A stretch of DNA of 64,000 nt, taken from assembly GCA_036489775.1 (NCBI GenBank), contig DASXFC010000073.1:1-64000 (forward strand). The letters are read 5' to 3'. How positions within the stretch are numbered: the stretch's first letter is position 1; each line of letters opens with the position of its first letter. This stretch comes from Bog-473 sp036489775 (lineage in GTDB: Bacteria > Actinomycetota > Acidimicrobiia > Acidimicrobiales > RAAP-2). The position numbers were made by a program, and so were the translations under genes. Below, one piece after another: positions 20,840 through 31,710 of the stretch. Below the pieces are notes generated by a model, which did not search any database, was not told the DNA's origin, and saw only the letters and a list, made by a program, of their open reading frames with translations.

Positions 20840-21793
20840 TTAGGTCGCGGGCCGGGTGAAGCCCACCACCACGTCATCACCCCAGCGGGCTCCGACCTGG
20901 TCGGGAAAGGCCTCCACCCGCACGGCGGCCCCGGTATGCGGGGCGTCGACCATGAAGCCGGGCATGACCACCAGGCCCACGTGGGTCACATCCCGCCAGT
21001 TCTGCCCGAAGAAGACGAGATCGCCCGGCTCGAGGGCCGCGCCAAAAGGGAGGGCCGGCCCGGTATTGAACTGGTCCTGGGCCACCCGGGGCAGGGCGAT
21101 CCCGGCCACGAAGTAAGCCGCCTGCACCAGACCGCTGCAGTCGAACCCCACACCCGGCGTCTCGCCACCCCAGACGTACGGCGTCCCCACTTGGGCCAGG
21201 GCCCAGTCGACCGCCGCGGTGGCTGGGCCGAGTTGCGGCGCCACCGTCGGCGACAGGGTGGCGCTGTAGGAGGTGGCCAGACCCAGCACCTGGCTGACGT
21301 AGGACGCACTGTGGTTGTAGGCGTACACCGCGCCCGACAGGTCGGCGCTGCCGGCCCCGCCGTCGGCACAGAGCAGGCGGGCCGCCGCGTAGACCGCATC
21401 GGTCGGGTCGTAGGGGCTGGGCGGGTCGGCTCCTCCGGGCGGGATTGGCTGGTCGTAGGCGGCGAAGGTGGCCGGCTCGAACTGCATCGGTCCTTCGGCG
21501 CCGGCCGAGTTGGCGCCCGAGTGGACGCCCGGCAGCGTGGATTGCCCATTGTCGGATTCCACCATGCCGATGGCGGCCAGCACCGTCCAGGGGAACCCGG
21601 CACACGAGGAGGCGGCGGCCGTTTCGTAGAGGGACAGCATCGAGGCCGGGATATCGGCCACGGCGGTGGCACTGGGCACGGCGCTGGTGCTGCTGACGAT
21701 GGAGGCCAGCCCGGCCCCGGACAGGCCGGCGGTGACCACCAGGAGCAGGCCCAATCCAGCCACGGCGGCGGCCAGCAGTCCGAGCCGGTTCAA
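20840..21793 (-). CDS. Lytic transglycosylase-like plus NlpC/P60 cell-wall hydrolase
   Basis: A 317-residue exported enzyme with two peptidoglycan-active domains. Residues 1-30 are an N-terminal signal or anchor. Residues 45-175 resemble a bacteriophage-type lytic transglycosylase, with Glu79 in GMVESDNG as catalytic acid and GAEGPMQFEPATF as the family's Gly-Pro-Met-Gln block. Residues 185-317 are NlpC/P60: Cys219 in GFDCSGLVQ, His271 in THVGLVV, third residue probably His286. The enzyme would cut both glycan and stem peptide. TTG start at 21793 chosen for GGGGAG six bases upstream; no ATG or GTG fits better. It is separated from padR by 76 bp carrying the padR operator. Confidence 0.85.
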   Translation of the reverse strand: MNRLGLLAAAVAGLGLLLVVTAGLSGAGLASIVSSTSAVPSATAVADIPASMLSLYETAAASSCAGFPWTVLAAIGMVESDNGQSTLPGVHSGANSAGAEGPMQFEPATFAAYDQPIPPGGADPPSPYDPTDAVYAAARLLCADGGAGSADLSGAVYAYNHSASYVSQVLGLATSYSATLSPTVAPQLGPATAAVDWALAQVGTPYVWGGETPGVGFDCSGLVQAAYFVAGIALPRVAQDQFNTGPALPFGAALEPGDLVFFGQNWRDVTHVGLVVMPGFMVDAPHTGAAVRVEAFPDQVGARWGDDVVVGFTRPAT

Positions 21794-21903
21794 CGGGTGC
21801 TCCCCGCCTCACCGATTCGAGCAGCACCGATGCGGCATCCCCAAAGCGCCCAGATCCGAGGAGGGGTCATGCAGGGAACGGTCGGCCCCGCGATACTGGG
21901 GCC

Positions 21904-23526
<1,623 letters not shown>

Positions 23527-23533
23527 TTCGGGC

Positions 23534-23794
23534 GTGAGCGCCACCGATGACGCTATGGAGGAGATGGCCGAACGCCTCGATGGCATGGGCGAGGAGCTCA
23601 CCGACATGGCCATGGATGCCCTGCGCCGGGCCACCTCGGGCGACCCCGATTCGCTGGAAGCGGGGGAGGCGCTGGCGCTTGAGAAGCGGCTGAACCGGGT
23701 GCGCCGGTCGGTGGAGAAGGCGGCGTCGGTGTTGCGGGAGCGTGGTCGGGCGGGTGGGAGCGTCGACGACATGGATCTGGGGGCGGAGGTTTAA
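23534..23794 (+). CDS. Small helical protein of unknown function
   Basis: An 86-residue acidic-to-amphipathic protein, GTG start 7 bp after the acyl-CoA synthetase. Predicted to be mostly helical, with heptad-like Leu/Met spacing (MEEMAERLDGMGEELTDMAM) and a basic second half (KRLNRVRRSVEKAASVL). No signal peptide, Cys pair or recognised domain. Codon use is strongly GC-ending like its neighbours, supporting a real gene. The function is not known to me. Confidence 0.6.
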   Translation: MSATDDAMEEMAERLDGMGEELTDMAMDALRRATSGDPDSLEAGEALALEKRLNRVRRSVEKAASVLRERGRAGGSVDDMDLGAEV

Positions 23795-23797
23795 CTG

Positions 23798-23824
23798 CGG
23801 CAGCGGCAGCGGCAGCGGCAGCGG
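23798..23824 (+). repeat. CGGCAG hexanucleotide repeat at the thpR 5' end
   Basis: Four and a half tandem copies of CGGCAG run from just after the stop of the previous gene to the LFVAVWPD codons of the next. In the thpR frame they would encode Arg-Gln repeats. Confidence 0.7.
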
Positions 23825-23830
23825 CTATTT

Positions 23831-24391
23831 GTGGCGGTGTGGCCCGATCGGCTCCTCATTGATCGGCTTCGGGGGCTGGGATCGGCTCTGCATCTGGATG
23901 CCAGCGGCGGCCGGTTCCGCCCGGTGCCCGAGGAACAGCTGCACGTGACGCTCTGTTTCCTCGGCGATGTGCCCGAGTCTGTGGTGGATCCGGTGATCGA
24001 GGCGCTTGGGCGCGGTGCGGCTGTTGCTGCTGCCTCTCCGGCTCGCCTTCCTTCACTTCTCCTTGCTCGGGTCGGCCCGGCCACCGCATGGTTTTCCCGT
24101 GAGCGGGTGTTGCAACTTCCAGTCTCGGGTCTCGACGAACTGGCCGCCGCTATCCGAGATCAACTCAGCCGGGTGCCCGACGTTGAGCTGCCGGTCGAGC
24201 CATTCCTGGGCCATCTGACGCTTGGGCGCGCCCGAAATGGACTGGCGAAGTCCTGGCGTCGCTCCGTGGCCGGTCTGGCCTTTGAGCACACCCTCGAGGT
24301 CGGGTGTTTTTCGCTCGTCGCCTCGGAACTCTCGCCAGAGGGTGCTCGTTATCGCCGCCTGGCCGAGATGCATGTAGGCCCCCGACTCTGA
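23831..24391 (+). CDS. thpR: RNA 2',3'-cyclic phosphodiesterase (2'-5' RNA ligase family)
   Basis: A 186-residue 2H-phosphoesterase. The two catalytic HxT motifs are His38 (LHVTL) and His128 (GHLTL). The family acts on 2',3'-cyclic phosphates and can join 2'-5' RNA ends in vitro. The start is uncertain. The usual N-terminus is MRLFVAVWP; here the frame upstream of GTG 23831 reads CTG-(CGG CAG)n-CGG-CTA-TTT, so LFVAVWPD is conserved but a hexanucleotide repeat sits where MR should be. Initiation could be at this GTG, losing LF, or at a CTG at 23795 directly after the preceding stop. Confidence 0.8.
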   Translation: MAVWPDRLLIDRLRGLGSALHLDASGGRFRPVPEEQLHVTLCFLGDVPESVVDPVIEALGRGAAVAAASPARLPSLLLARVGPATAWFSRERVLQLPVSGLDELAAAIRDQLSRVPDVELPVEPFLGHLTLGRARNGLAKSWRRSVAGLAFEHTLEVGCFSLVASELSPEGARYRRLAEMHVGPRL

Positions 24392-24472
24392 TCAAGACCC
24401 TGGCCAAAGCTTTTTTGTCTGAACCGCCGATTTGTCAGGTTTCGTGCAAGGTTTGCGGCGTACAACCGTGGC

Positions 24473-25804
24473 ATGGATCGTGGAGCGGTCGTCCTCGACA
24501 ATGTGCGGGGCCTGGTGGATGGGATCGGGCGGGTTGTGGCTGCCTTGCCCGATGTCCTCCGTGACCCCACGTTCGATGTCGAGGAGGCAGCTGCGCTGGT
24601 CCAGGCCTTCGATCAGTTGGGCCGTCTGGCCACGGTAGGGACGACGCTGAGTGCCCGGCACGCCCAACAACTCGAAGCGCATGAGCTGACCGGTCATCGC
24701 AACGCCACCGACTGGCTGGCCCAGACGGCGGGCCTTCCCTTCAACCGGGCCAAAGAGATGCTCGAACTGCCCGGGTCCCTCGAGCGCTCCCCCGAGGCGC
24801 TCAATGCCTTCACGCAGGGCCAAGTGTCGTTTCCCCAGGCTCAGCTGATTGGCGACGCCGTCTCCGTCACCCCCGAGAGTGGTCCCCGATTGGTCGAAGA
24901 AGCGAAGCGTCGGACTCATCGCCAGCTCGCCCAAGAGGTCGAGCGGGTCAAGCAGGTCGCCCGCAGCCAAGAAGAAGACCGGGAACGCCGGGCCCGGGCC
25001 CATGCGCGACGGGCGTTGCGCTGGAGCCGACTCCCCGAAGGTGGCATCCGGGTCCAGCTGTATCTGACCGAAGAGGCCTGGGCCCGCTGTCTCCCCAATC
25101 TCAAGCAGCGGGCCAATGAACTTTTCCGGTTGGGCCGCTCAGCCAAGGTTCGTTCCACCCAGGAGCAGTACATGGCCGATGCCTGCGTCGATCTGCTCTC
25201 CGGTGCCATCCGTCGTCCGGGTGCCGACACAGATGAAGCGGCACCGGGCAATGCGACAAGTACCCGCACCTCGGTCACCTGCATCGTCCGGGTCGACGCG
25301 GCCGCACTTCGTCGAGGAAGAGTCGGCGAGGGCGAGATTTGCGAGATCGCCGGTGTGGGCCCGATTTCGGTCGACGCCGCCATAGACCTCCTCGGCGAGG
25401 CCGGCTTCCGACTCCTGGTCACCGACGCCCAGGACGTCCGGGCCATCACCGGACGCACCCGATATGCCCCCGCCCGACTCGAAGCTGCCCTCTTCGAGCG
25501 TGATCCGGTCTGTGTCGTCCCTGGTTGTGACGTCTCCATCGGCCTCCAGACCCATCACTGGCGTCGTGACTTCGCTCTGGGTGGACCGACGGAGTTGGAC
25601 AACCTGTGCCGCATCTGCGCCATCCATCACGGCTTGACCACCAGCGGAGGCTGGAAGTTGATCGGCGGCCCCGGCAAGTGGCAGTGGATGCCGCCAGATT
25701 GGCGAGTCTCCAAAGATCTGCGGGACCGCCGACGACAGGTCAATGCCTCGCGAGCCAAACGGCGTCGCGCCCACAGCGCCCAAGGCCGCAGCGGATCCGA
25801 CTAA
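24473..25804 (+). CDS. DUF222 and HNH endonuclease domain protein (13E12-type)
   Basis: A 443-residue protein of the actinobacterial 13E12-repeat type. The N-terminal DUF222 region (about residues 20-320) is helical and variable. The C-terminal HNH endonuclease (about 340-400) shows Cys pairs in VCVVPGC, the metal-binding His-His-Trp in LQTHHWRRDF, Asn in TELDNLCRIC and His in IHHGLTT. A basic tail follows. The cellular role of these abundant proteins is not established; nuclease activity is inferred from the intact HNH motif. It is flanked by genes on both sides without overlap and shows no mobile-element termini. Confidence 0.85.
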   Translation: MDRGAVVLDNVRGLVDGIGRVVAALPDVLRDPTFDVEEAAALVQAFDQLGRLATVGTTLSARHAQQLEAHELTGHRNATDWLAQTAGLPFNRAKEMLELPGSLERSPEALNAFTQGQVSFPQAQLIGDAVSVTPESGPRLVEEAKRRTHRQLAQEVERVKQVARSQEEDRERRARAHARRALRWSRLPEGGIRVQLYLTEEAWARCLPNLKQRANELFRLGRSAKVRSTQEQYMADACVDLLSGAIRRPGADTDEAAPGNATSTRTSVTCIVRVDAAALRRGRVGEGEICEIAGVGPISVDAAIDLLGEAGFRLLVTDAQDVRAITGRTRYAPARLEAALFERDPVCVVPGCDVSIGLQTHHWRRDFALGGPTELDNLCRICAIHHGLTTSGGWKLIGGPGKWQWMPPDWRVSKDLRDRRRQVNASRAKRRRAHSAQGRSGSD

Positions 25805-25925
25805 TTCGGGCGCGGTCCTCTCGAACTCGAATGGGAGTCTGAGGCAAGACCGCGTTTCGGGGCAGTTATCTCGGACGTCCATGCAGGATCACGGCGCCCG
25901 GCAAGCGTTGATTGGGGAGTAGCCC

Positions 25926-26519
25926 CTACTTGGTTGGGACCAGCACGTATGAGATTTCGTTCCCTCCGGCCGGGAAGGTCAGGGTCAGACCCTTGCCACT
26001 GCAGAGGTAGGAGCCGGTAGTGGAACTGTGTCCGGCGGGAGCGGGCGGCGAGCCGTTGATGGAGATCATCAGATTCGAAGCGCTGGTATAGGTGACCGGG
26101 AAGGAGCCGCTCTTGGCGGTGGACTTGGTGTTGAAGCCATAGCTGCCGTAGTCAGTTCCGCTGAACTTGAAGGTCCCGCCGGCCGGGGTCTTCAGTACCG
26201 CCCCAGGAGTGAACTGGCCGACCACCTTGCGGTTGGCCGAGATGTCAACCAATGTGCCGGCACCGCCAGTCGCGGTCTGGCCGCTGCTGTTGAGGGTGAA
26301 GGTCGTCACCGTCCAGTTACCGACCAGGCACGGTGTCTTTGTAGTCGTGTGCTTGCTTTTCGGTTTCTTCGACGACTTGTGTGTGCTCGCCGAGGCCGCG
26401 GTGGTCGTGAACAGAAGGAGGGAGGACATCCCCAGTAGGGCGGCTGCCGTCAACCCCAACCGACCCAGCCGGTGCCGTGCTGGTCGTAGCTGCCGGAGCG
26501 CGTAGCCACTCGATCCCAT
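25926..26519 (-). CDS. Secreted protein of unknown function
   Basis: A 197-residue protein with a long N-region and a hydrophobic stretch (about residues 20-45) ending in ASAST, a likely signal peptidase site. A Lys/Ser/Thr linker (HKSSKKPKSKHTTTK) precedes a beta-rich domain with Gly-, Ser- and Thr-rich strands. Two Cys (KTPCLVGNW and SYLCSGKG) could form a disulfide. The strand pattern with a late SYLCSGKGLTLTF resembles small lipocalin-like or META-like barrels, but I make no assignment. ATG start with AAAGGAG upstream. A 100-bp gap separates it from the LOG gene, so it probably has its own promoter. Confidence 0.65.
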   Translation of the reverse strand: MGSSGYALRQLRPARHRLGRLGLTAAALLGMSSLLLFTTTAASASTHKSSKKPKSKHTTTKTPCLVGNWTVTTFTLNSSGQTATGGAGTLVDISANRKVVGQFTPGAVLKTPAGGTFKFSGTDYGSYGFNTKSTAKSGSFPVTYTSASNLMISINGSPPAPAGHSSTTGSYLCSGKGLTLTFPAGGNEISYVLVPTK

Positions 26520-26619
26520 TGTGATGCTCCTTTGGCCCAGGAGGATCGTAACCCGCGTTGTCCCGATCGAGAGGTGACGGTGGAGTGGGCCGAAAACGGC
26601 TACTGATCCCGTCCAGCAC

Positions 26620-27660
26620 TCATGCGCCGGTGCACTCGTTGACGGCGTCGATCAATTGCCGCAGGCGCGCGTAGTGCCAGCGGTCGAAGCGCAGGGCCAG
26701 GCGGGGGAGTTCGGGGTGGTCGTTGCTCGACCGTTCGGGTGGGAAAGCGCTGGCCTGGCGGATCGAGCCCTGGGTGATGATGTCGCCGAAGCGCTTGTTC
26801 AGATCGGCCACCTCGGCCTTGCTCGGGGCTGCCTGCACGCGCAACACCAGCAGATCACCGACCCAACGACACGAGTGGTAGTTACGGTAGAAACCAAGCA
26901 ACTCCTGCGATGAGTCCTCGATCGAGGTGGTGATCTTGAAGAGCGACTGGTCTTCGGGAGAGACGAATCCCCCCGCAATGGCTTGGTCCTCGACGAACTT
27001 GAGCCATCCATCCCAATATGTGCCACCCGGAGTCTCCATCAAGACGACCGGCGCCGGTTCGGCTTTTCCTGTCTGCAGGAGGGTCAGGAGCTCGAACGTC
27101 TCATCCTGGGTTCCGAAACCGCCTGGGAGGACGGCGTAGGCGTGGGACTCCTTGATCAGCATGAGCTTGCGGGTGAAGAAGTACCGCATCTCGACAAGCT
27201 TCGGGTCCTGGGCAATAAACGCATTGGCCGACTCCTCATGGGGGAGGCGGATGTTCACGCCGAAGGCATGGTCACGACCGGCGCCCTCGAGGCCGGCGGC
27301 CATGATGCCGGGCCCGGCGCCCGTGACGACCATCCAATCGGCTTCGGCCATCCGAGTGGCCAGATCCCGCGCTTGGGAGTACACCGGGTCATCCGGCCTG
27401 GTCCGAGCCGAACCGAACATGGTGATCTTGCGGACTTGCCGATAGGGCCGAAAGACCCGGAAGGCCTCGGCCATCTCGGCCAATGCGGTCGAAGCGATCT
27501 TCAGATCGCCGACGGATGTGCCCTCGCGGGCCAGGTCGCTGAGCGAACCGATCATGGCTTCGAGTTCTCGGGCTTGGGACTGTGAGAGGTCGTAGCCCTC
27601 AGTGAGTGCTTTAAAAGCATGCTCTCGTGCCCCGACAGCTTCGTCGTCAGGCACGCTCAC
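26620..27660 (-). CDS. LOG-family protein (TIGR00730-like nucleotide phosphoribohydrolase fold)
   Basis: A 346-residue protein. The central Rossmann-type LOG domain (about 85-270) carries TMFGSARTR, VTGAGPGIMAAGLEGAG and the signature LPGGFGTQDETFE. Members cleave the N-glycosidic bond of nucleoside monophosphates, including cytokinin ribotides; the substrate here is not fixed. The N-terminal 80 residues are an extra helical domain and the C-terminal 75 residues are also outside the core, so it is longer than the 190-residue plant-type LOG. GTG start at 27660 overlaps the fbiC stop (GTGA), making it the last gene of the tkt-tal-gnd-pgl-fbiC operon. Confidence 0.85.
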   Translation of the reverse strand: MSVPDDEAVGAREHAFKALTEGYDLSQSQARELEAMIGSLSDLAREGTSVGDLKIASTALAEMAEAFRVFRPYRQVRKITMFGSARTRPDDPVYSQARDLATRMAEADWMVVTGAGPGIMAAGLEGAGRDHAFGVNIRLPHEESANAFIAQDPKLVEMRYFFTRKLMLIKESHAYAVLPGGFGTQDETFELLTLLQTGKAEPAPVVLMETPGGTYWDGWLKFVEDQAIAGGFVSPEDQSLFKITTSIEDSSQELLGFYRNYHSCRWVGDLLVLRVQAAPSKAEVADLNKRFGDIITQGSIRQASAFPPERSSNDHPELPRLALRFDRWHYARLRQLIDAVNECTGA

Positions 27661-29939
27661 GCGCCGGCAGCAGTCCCAGCCATGGCGTAGAGAGTAGAGC
27701 GCTGGACCAGCGGTCGGCCGAGCGGTTCGACCATCGCTTCGAGTTCCTCGACACCCATCCGTTGACCGTGGGAGGCGCCGGCGGCTCGGGAGATGTTCTC
27801 GTCCATGAGCGTGCCCCCCACGTCGTTGGCCCCAGCCTGCAGCACCTGGCGGGACCCCTCGACGCCCATCTTCACCCAGCTGACCTGGATGTTGTCGATG
27901 TCGTCTCGATAGGCGATCCGGGCGACCGCGTGCATCAGGAGAGCCTCTCGGAAGGTTGGTCCCCGGCGGGCTTTGTGCTGAAGGTAGATCGGGGTGGCCA
28001 TGTGCACGAAGGGCAGGGGCACGAACTCGGTGAAGCCGCCCGTCTCGCGCTGGAGGTCTCGGGTGCGCAGGATGTGCCGGGCCCAGCTCTCGGGATGTTC
28101 TACCGCGCCGAACATGATCGTGATGTTGGAGCGAAGTCCGACCGAGTGCGCGGTCCGATGCGCCTCGAGCCACTCCTCGGTGTTGATCTTGTCCGGGCAG
28201 AGGATGGCGCGTACCGGATCGTCGAGGATCTCGGCCGCGGTGCCCGGAAGCGTCTTGAGGCCAGCTTCCTTCAGCTTGATGAGGTAGTCGGCCAGCGGCA
28301 TTTCGGAGCGGCGGGCTCCTTCGGTCACTTCGAGGGCCGTGAAGGCGTGGATGTGGATGTGGTCCGAGCCCTGGCGCACCGCCTCGAGCACGTGCAGGTA
28401 GTAGTCGCCGTCGAAGTTGGGGTGGATACCGCCCTGTAGGCACACCTCGGTGGCCCCTTCGGCCTCCGCCTCGACCACCCGTCGGGTGATCTCGTCCAGT
28501 TCGAGGAGATAGGGCTGGCCCCGGAGGTTGAGGGAAAGCGGGCCTTTGGAGAAGGCGCAGAAGCGGCACTTGAAGGTGCAGACGTTGGTGTAGTTGATGT
28601 TGCGGTTGTGCACGAAGGTCACGGCATCGCCGGCCAGTTGTCGGCGCAGGTCGTCAGCGACCGCCGCCACTTCGCGGACTTCGGGGCCGCGGGCGCCGAA
28701 CAAGGCGACGATCTCGTCGAAGCCGACTTCCTGGCCCAGCTGCACACCCTCGAGGATCTCCGCCACGCGGCCCCGAATGGTGGGAGTGGGGGCGGCCACG
28801 TGAAGAAGGGCCGGCGGTGCGATCTCGCCGCCCGAGACCCAGGCGGCATCGCGGCCCAGGGCTTCGGCATCGGATACGTCGAGCACCGGGAAGTGGAGGT
28901 CGGCGTGCAGCCAGCGCTCGGGGTTCCGGGCGAACGAGGGGTAGATGGTCAAGCGCGGCGCCAGGGTGTGCCCGGCCGCCTCGGTGGCGCTGCGCAGGAT
29001 GTCGAGCGCGGGCCAGGCCCGCTCGGGGTTGACGTGATCTGCGGTCACCGGGGACACCCCGCCCCAGTCGTCGATGCCGGCGGCCAGCAGCGGCGCCAGG
29101 TCGTCGGAGAGGTTGGGCGGGGCCTGCACGTGCACGTCGGGCGGCAGGATCAAGCGAGCCGCCGCGATGGCCCACTGCAGGTCCTCGGGTGGGCAAGGGT
29201 CGGCCTTGGCCATGGCCGTCCCGGGTTTGGGCAGGAAGTTCTGGACGATGACTTCCTGCACGTGACCATGGCGGCCATGAGACTCGGCGACGGCCCGGAG
29301 CGCGGCCAGCTGCCCGGCCCGATCGTCGCCGATGCCAATCAGGATCCCGGTGGTGAAGGGGATCTGCAATTCGCCGGCGGCCTCCAAGGTGGCCAGGCGG
29401 CGGACCGGCGTCTTGTCCGGCGCACTCCGGTGGGCGGCCAGGTCCTCGGCCAGTGACTCGATCATCATGCCCTGGCTGGCCGAGACGGCCCGGAGCTTGG
29501 TCAGCTCGTCGGGGAACAAGGCTCCCGCATTGGCGTGGGGCAGGAGACCGGTCTCCTCCAGGACGATGCGGCACGCCGCGACGAGGTAATCCACCGTCGA
29601 CTCGTAGCCGTGCTCGGTCAGCCACTCCTGCGCGCTGGGGTAGCGCAGCTCGGGCCGTTCGCCCAGGGTGAAGAGCGCCTCGTAAACGCCGGCGGCCTGG
29701 CCGGCTCGGGCGACGGCCAGGACCTCGTCGATGGTCAGATAGGGCGAAGCCAGGCGGGCCGGTGCCTTGGCGAAGGTGCAGTACCCGCAGCGATCCCGGC
29801 ACAGCATGGTCAGCGGGATGAAGACCTTGGGGGAGTAAGTGACTCGAGTGCCGTGAGCCTCGTCGCGGACGGCGCGGGCCGCTGCGGTGAGTTCTTCCAG
29901 CGGCAGGCCGAGCAGTTCGGCGTCGGTCGGGATAGGCAT
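27657..29939 (-). CDS. fbiC: FO synthase, fused CofG-CofH (7,8-didemethyl-8-hydroxy-5-deazariboflavin synthase)
   Basis: A 760-residue fusion of two radical-SAM enzymes. The N-terminal CofG half has its [4Fe-4S] Cys triad in CRDRCGYC (Cys47, 51, 54); the C-terminal CofH half has CTFKCRFC at about 454-461. Together they join tyrosine to the ribityl-diaminouracil precursor to make FO, the chromophore of coenzyme F420. Fusion is the actinobacterial form. The ATG at 29939 gives the typical short N-terminus; upstream codons run into pgl. It lies 10 bp after pgl and overlaps the LOG gene, embedding F420 synthesis in a pentose phosphate operon. Confidence 0.96.
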   Translation of the reverse strand: MPIPTDAELLGLPLEELTAAARAVRDEAHGTRVTYSPKVFIPLTMLCRDRCGYCTFAKAPARLASPYLTIDEVLAVARAGQAAGVYEALFTLGERPELRYPSAQEWLTEHGYESTVDYLVAACRIVLEETGLLPHANAGALFPDELTKLRAVSASQGMMIESLAEDLAAHRSAPDKTPVRRLATLEAAGELQIPFTTGILIGIGDDRAGQLAALRAVAESHGRHGHVQEVIVQNFLPKPGTAMAKADPCPPEDLQWAIAAARLILPPDVHVQAPPNLSDDLAPLLAAGIDDWGGVSPVTADHVNPERAWPALDILRSATEAAGHTLAPRLTIYPSFARNPERWLHADLHFPVLDVSDAEALGRDAAWVSGGEIAPPALLHVAAPTPTIRGRVAEILEGVQLGQEVGFDEIVALFGARGPEVREVAAVADDLRRQLAGDAVTFVHNRNINYTNVCTFKCRFCAFSKGPLSLNLRGQPYLLELDEITRRVVEAEAEGATEVCLQGGIHPNFDGDYYLHVLEAVRQGSDHIHIHAFTALEVTEGARRSEMPLADYLIKLKEAGLKTLPGTAAEILDDPVRAILCPDKINTEEWLEAHRTAHSVGLRSNITIMFGAVEHPESWARHILRTRDLQRETGGFTEFVPLPFVHMATPIYLQHKARRGPTFREALLMHAVARIAYRDDIDNIQVSWVKMGVEGSRQVLQAGANDVGGTLMDENISRAAGASHGQRMGVEELEAMVEPLGRPLVQRSTLYAMAGTAAGA

Positions 29940-29949
29940 TGGGACCAAT

Positions 29950-30672
29950 CTAGGGGGAGGGCGTGGCCGCAGCGTCATCGATGAGCCAGGTGACGGTCCC
30001 TGCGGCGACCCGGGCGGCCGGGATGTCGTCCCCTCGGCGGAGGGCGGCGACGGCATCGGCCTTGCTGGCACCGCTCACGGTGAACACCGCCTGGCGGGCC
30101 TGATTGATGGCGTTGAGGGTCAAGGTGAGGCGGGGATGCGGGTTCACGCCGTTGGGATCCTCGCTGGCGGCCACCAGCTCGGTCGGGGGCGCTTCGAGGG
30201 TGGCGTCGTGGGGGAAGAGCGATGCGGTGTGACCGTCGGGGCCCATGCCCAGGTGGATGAGGTTGAGGCCGGGACCGTCGGGACGGAACAGCTGCTCCAT
30301 GGTCCTCTGGTAGCTGGCGACGCATTCGGCGGTCGGGAGCGTGGTCGGCATCGGCGTGAAGGTGCCCTGGGCGCGCTCATCGCCACTGGGTCCCAGCCGT
30401 TCGAGCAGGGCCTCACGAACCAGGCGCTGATTGGCGTCGGGGTCGTCGGGTGGGACGTCGCGCTCGTCGCCCATGTAGATGTCGACCAGCGACCAGTCGA
30501 TGGCGTCGAAGTGGGCGCCGGTGTGATCGGCCAGGTGTTCGTAACAGGCGCGGGCGGTGGGTCCACCGGAGAGGGCGATGGTGAATCGAGGTCCGGGACG
30601 GGAGGCAAAGGCGGCCAGCACTGTCTCGGTGAAGGCGGCAGGGACGTCGGTGACGGGAGGGGGGAGATCCAC
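29950..30672 (-). CDS. pgl: 6-phosphogluconolactonase
   Basis: A 240-residue lactonase of the NagB-like family, hydrolysing 6-phosphogluconolactone. Motifs visible are the phosphate-binding ALSGGPTA near residue 33, the DERDVPPDDPDANQRL segment, and the active-site LGMGPDGHTASLFPH, where the His is the likely base. Length is normal. It lies 9 bp after gnd and 10 bp before fbiC. The gene for the preceding step (zwf or an F420-dependent dehydrogenase) is not in the window. Start assigned to the ATG at 30672 (MDLPPPVTDVP). Confidence 0.92.
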   Translation of the reverse strand: MDLPPPVTDVPAAFTETVLAAFASRPGPRFTIALSGGPTARACYEHLADHTGAHFDAIDWSLVDIYMGDERDVPPDDPDANQRLVREALLERLGPSGDERAQGTFTPMPTTLPTAECVASYQRTMEQLFRPDGPGLNLIHLGMGPDGHTASLFPHDATLEAPPTELVAASEDPNGVNPHPRLTLTLNAINQARQAVFTVSGASKADAVAALRRGDDIPAARVAAGTVTWLIDDAAATPSP

Positions 30673-30681
30673 GGGAGGCGA

Positions 30682-31620
30682 CTAGGGCGTCGGCGTGCCG
30701 GTTTCCAAGCCCTGCTTGCCGGTCTCGAGGGTTACGGCGTGGCCGCCGAACTGGTTGCGCAGCGCGGCCAGCAGCTTGAGTTGAAACGAGTCGGTCTGTT
30801 GGGAGGCGAAGCGGGTGAACAGCGAAGTAAGGATGACCGGGGCCGGCACGCCCCGGGCCACTGCTTCCTCGGCGGTCCAACGTCCCTCGCCGGAATCGAC
30901 CACCACACCCTTGATGTCCTCGAACCCCGCTCCGGGTCGCAGGGCCCGCTCGGTCAGGTCCAGCAGCCAGCTGCGTACCACCGAGCCGTAGCGCCAGATG
31001 GAGGCGATCTCGTGCAGGTCGAGATTGAACTCGGGGGCCGCGTCCATGATCTGGAAGCCCTCGGCGAAGGCCTGCATGATGCCGTACTCAATCCCGTTGT
31101 GGACCATCTTGACGTAGTGGCCGGCGCCGACCGGTCCCACGTGGGCGTAGCCGTCGGTCGGGGCCAGGGTCAGGAAGGCGGGCTCGACCACGGCCACCGA
31201 CTCATCGGTCCCACCCACCATCAGGCAGTAGCCCTCCTTCAGCCCCCACACCCCACCGGACGTGCCGGCATCGATGAAGCCGATGCCCTTCTTCTCCAAG
31301 CGGCCGGCGATCTCGATGGCTTCCTTGTAGTTGGAGTTCCCGCCGTCGACGATGACGTCGCCCTTCTCGAAGAGCTTGGACAGCTCGTCGATGGTGCTGT
31401 TGGTGGCCTCACCGGCCGGCACCATGACCCAGGCCGCCCGGGGCGGCGTCAGCTGGGCGACGAACTCCTCCAGCGTGGCCACCGCAGCGGCACCCTTGGA
31501 GGCCACTGCGTCACGCGCCTCGGCGTGCAGGTCAAAGGCCACGACCTCGTGTCCACCCTCGAGCAGACGTTCGGACATGTTTGCGCCCATCTTGCCCAGT
31601 CCGATCATGCCGATGCGCAT
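30682..31620 (-). CDS. gnd: 6-phosphogluconate dehydrogenase (decarboxylating), short form
   Basis: A 312-residue enzyme, the compact bacterial form (YqeC/GndA-like) rather than the 470-residue one. The N-terminal Rossmann motif GLGKMGANM binds the nicotinamide cofactor. The substrate-binding DGGNSNYKEAI and the active-site GTSGGVWGLKEG (Ser/Gly) and VKMVHNGIEYG (Lys, Asn) blocks are intact. The Asp after the first strand (VAFDLHAE) suggests preference for NAD+ over NADP+. Start ATG 31620 has GAGGAG upstream. A 90-bp gap separates it from tal and 9 bp from pgl. Confidence 0.92.
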   Translation of the reverse strand: MRIGMIGLGKMGANMSERLLEGGHEVVAFDLHAEARDAVASKGAAAVATLEEFVAQLTPPRAAWVMVPAGEATNSTIDELSKLFEKGDVIVDGGNSNYKEAIEIAGRLEKKGIGFIDAGTSGGVWGLKEGYCLMVGGTDESVAVVEPAFLTLAPTDGYAHVGPVGAGHYVKMVHNGIEYGIMQAFAEGFQIMDAAPEFNLDLHEIASIWRYGSVVRSWLLDLTERALRPGAGFEDIKGVVVDSGEGRWTAEEAVARGVPAPVILTSLFTRFASQQTDSFQLKLLAALRNQFGGHAVTLETGKQGLETGTPTP

Positions 31621-31710
31621 GTGCTGTGCTCCTCTTGCTCGTGGTTCGGTTTCGTTGCGGGTGGAGTGGTGGGGTGCCGGGTGCCGGATGCCGGAGCCGG
31701 CCCGTGCGAC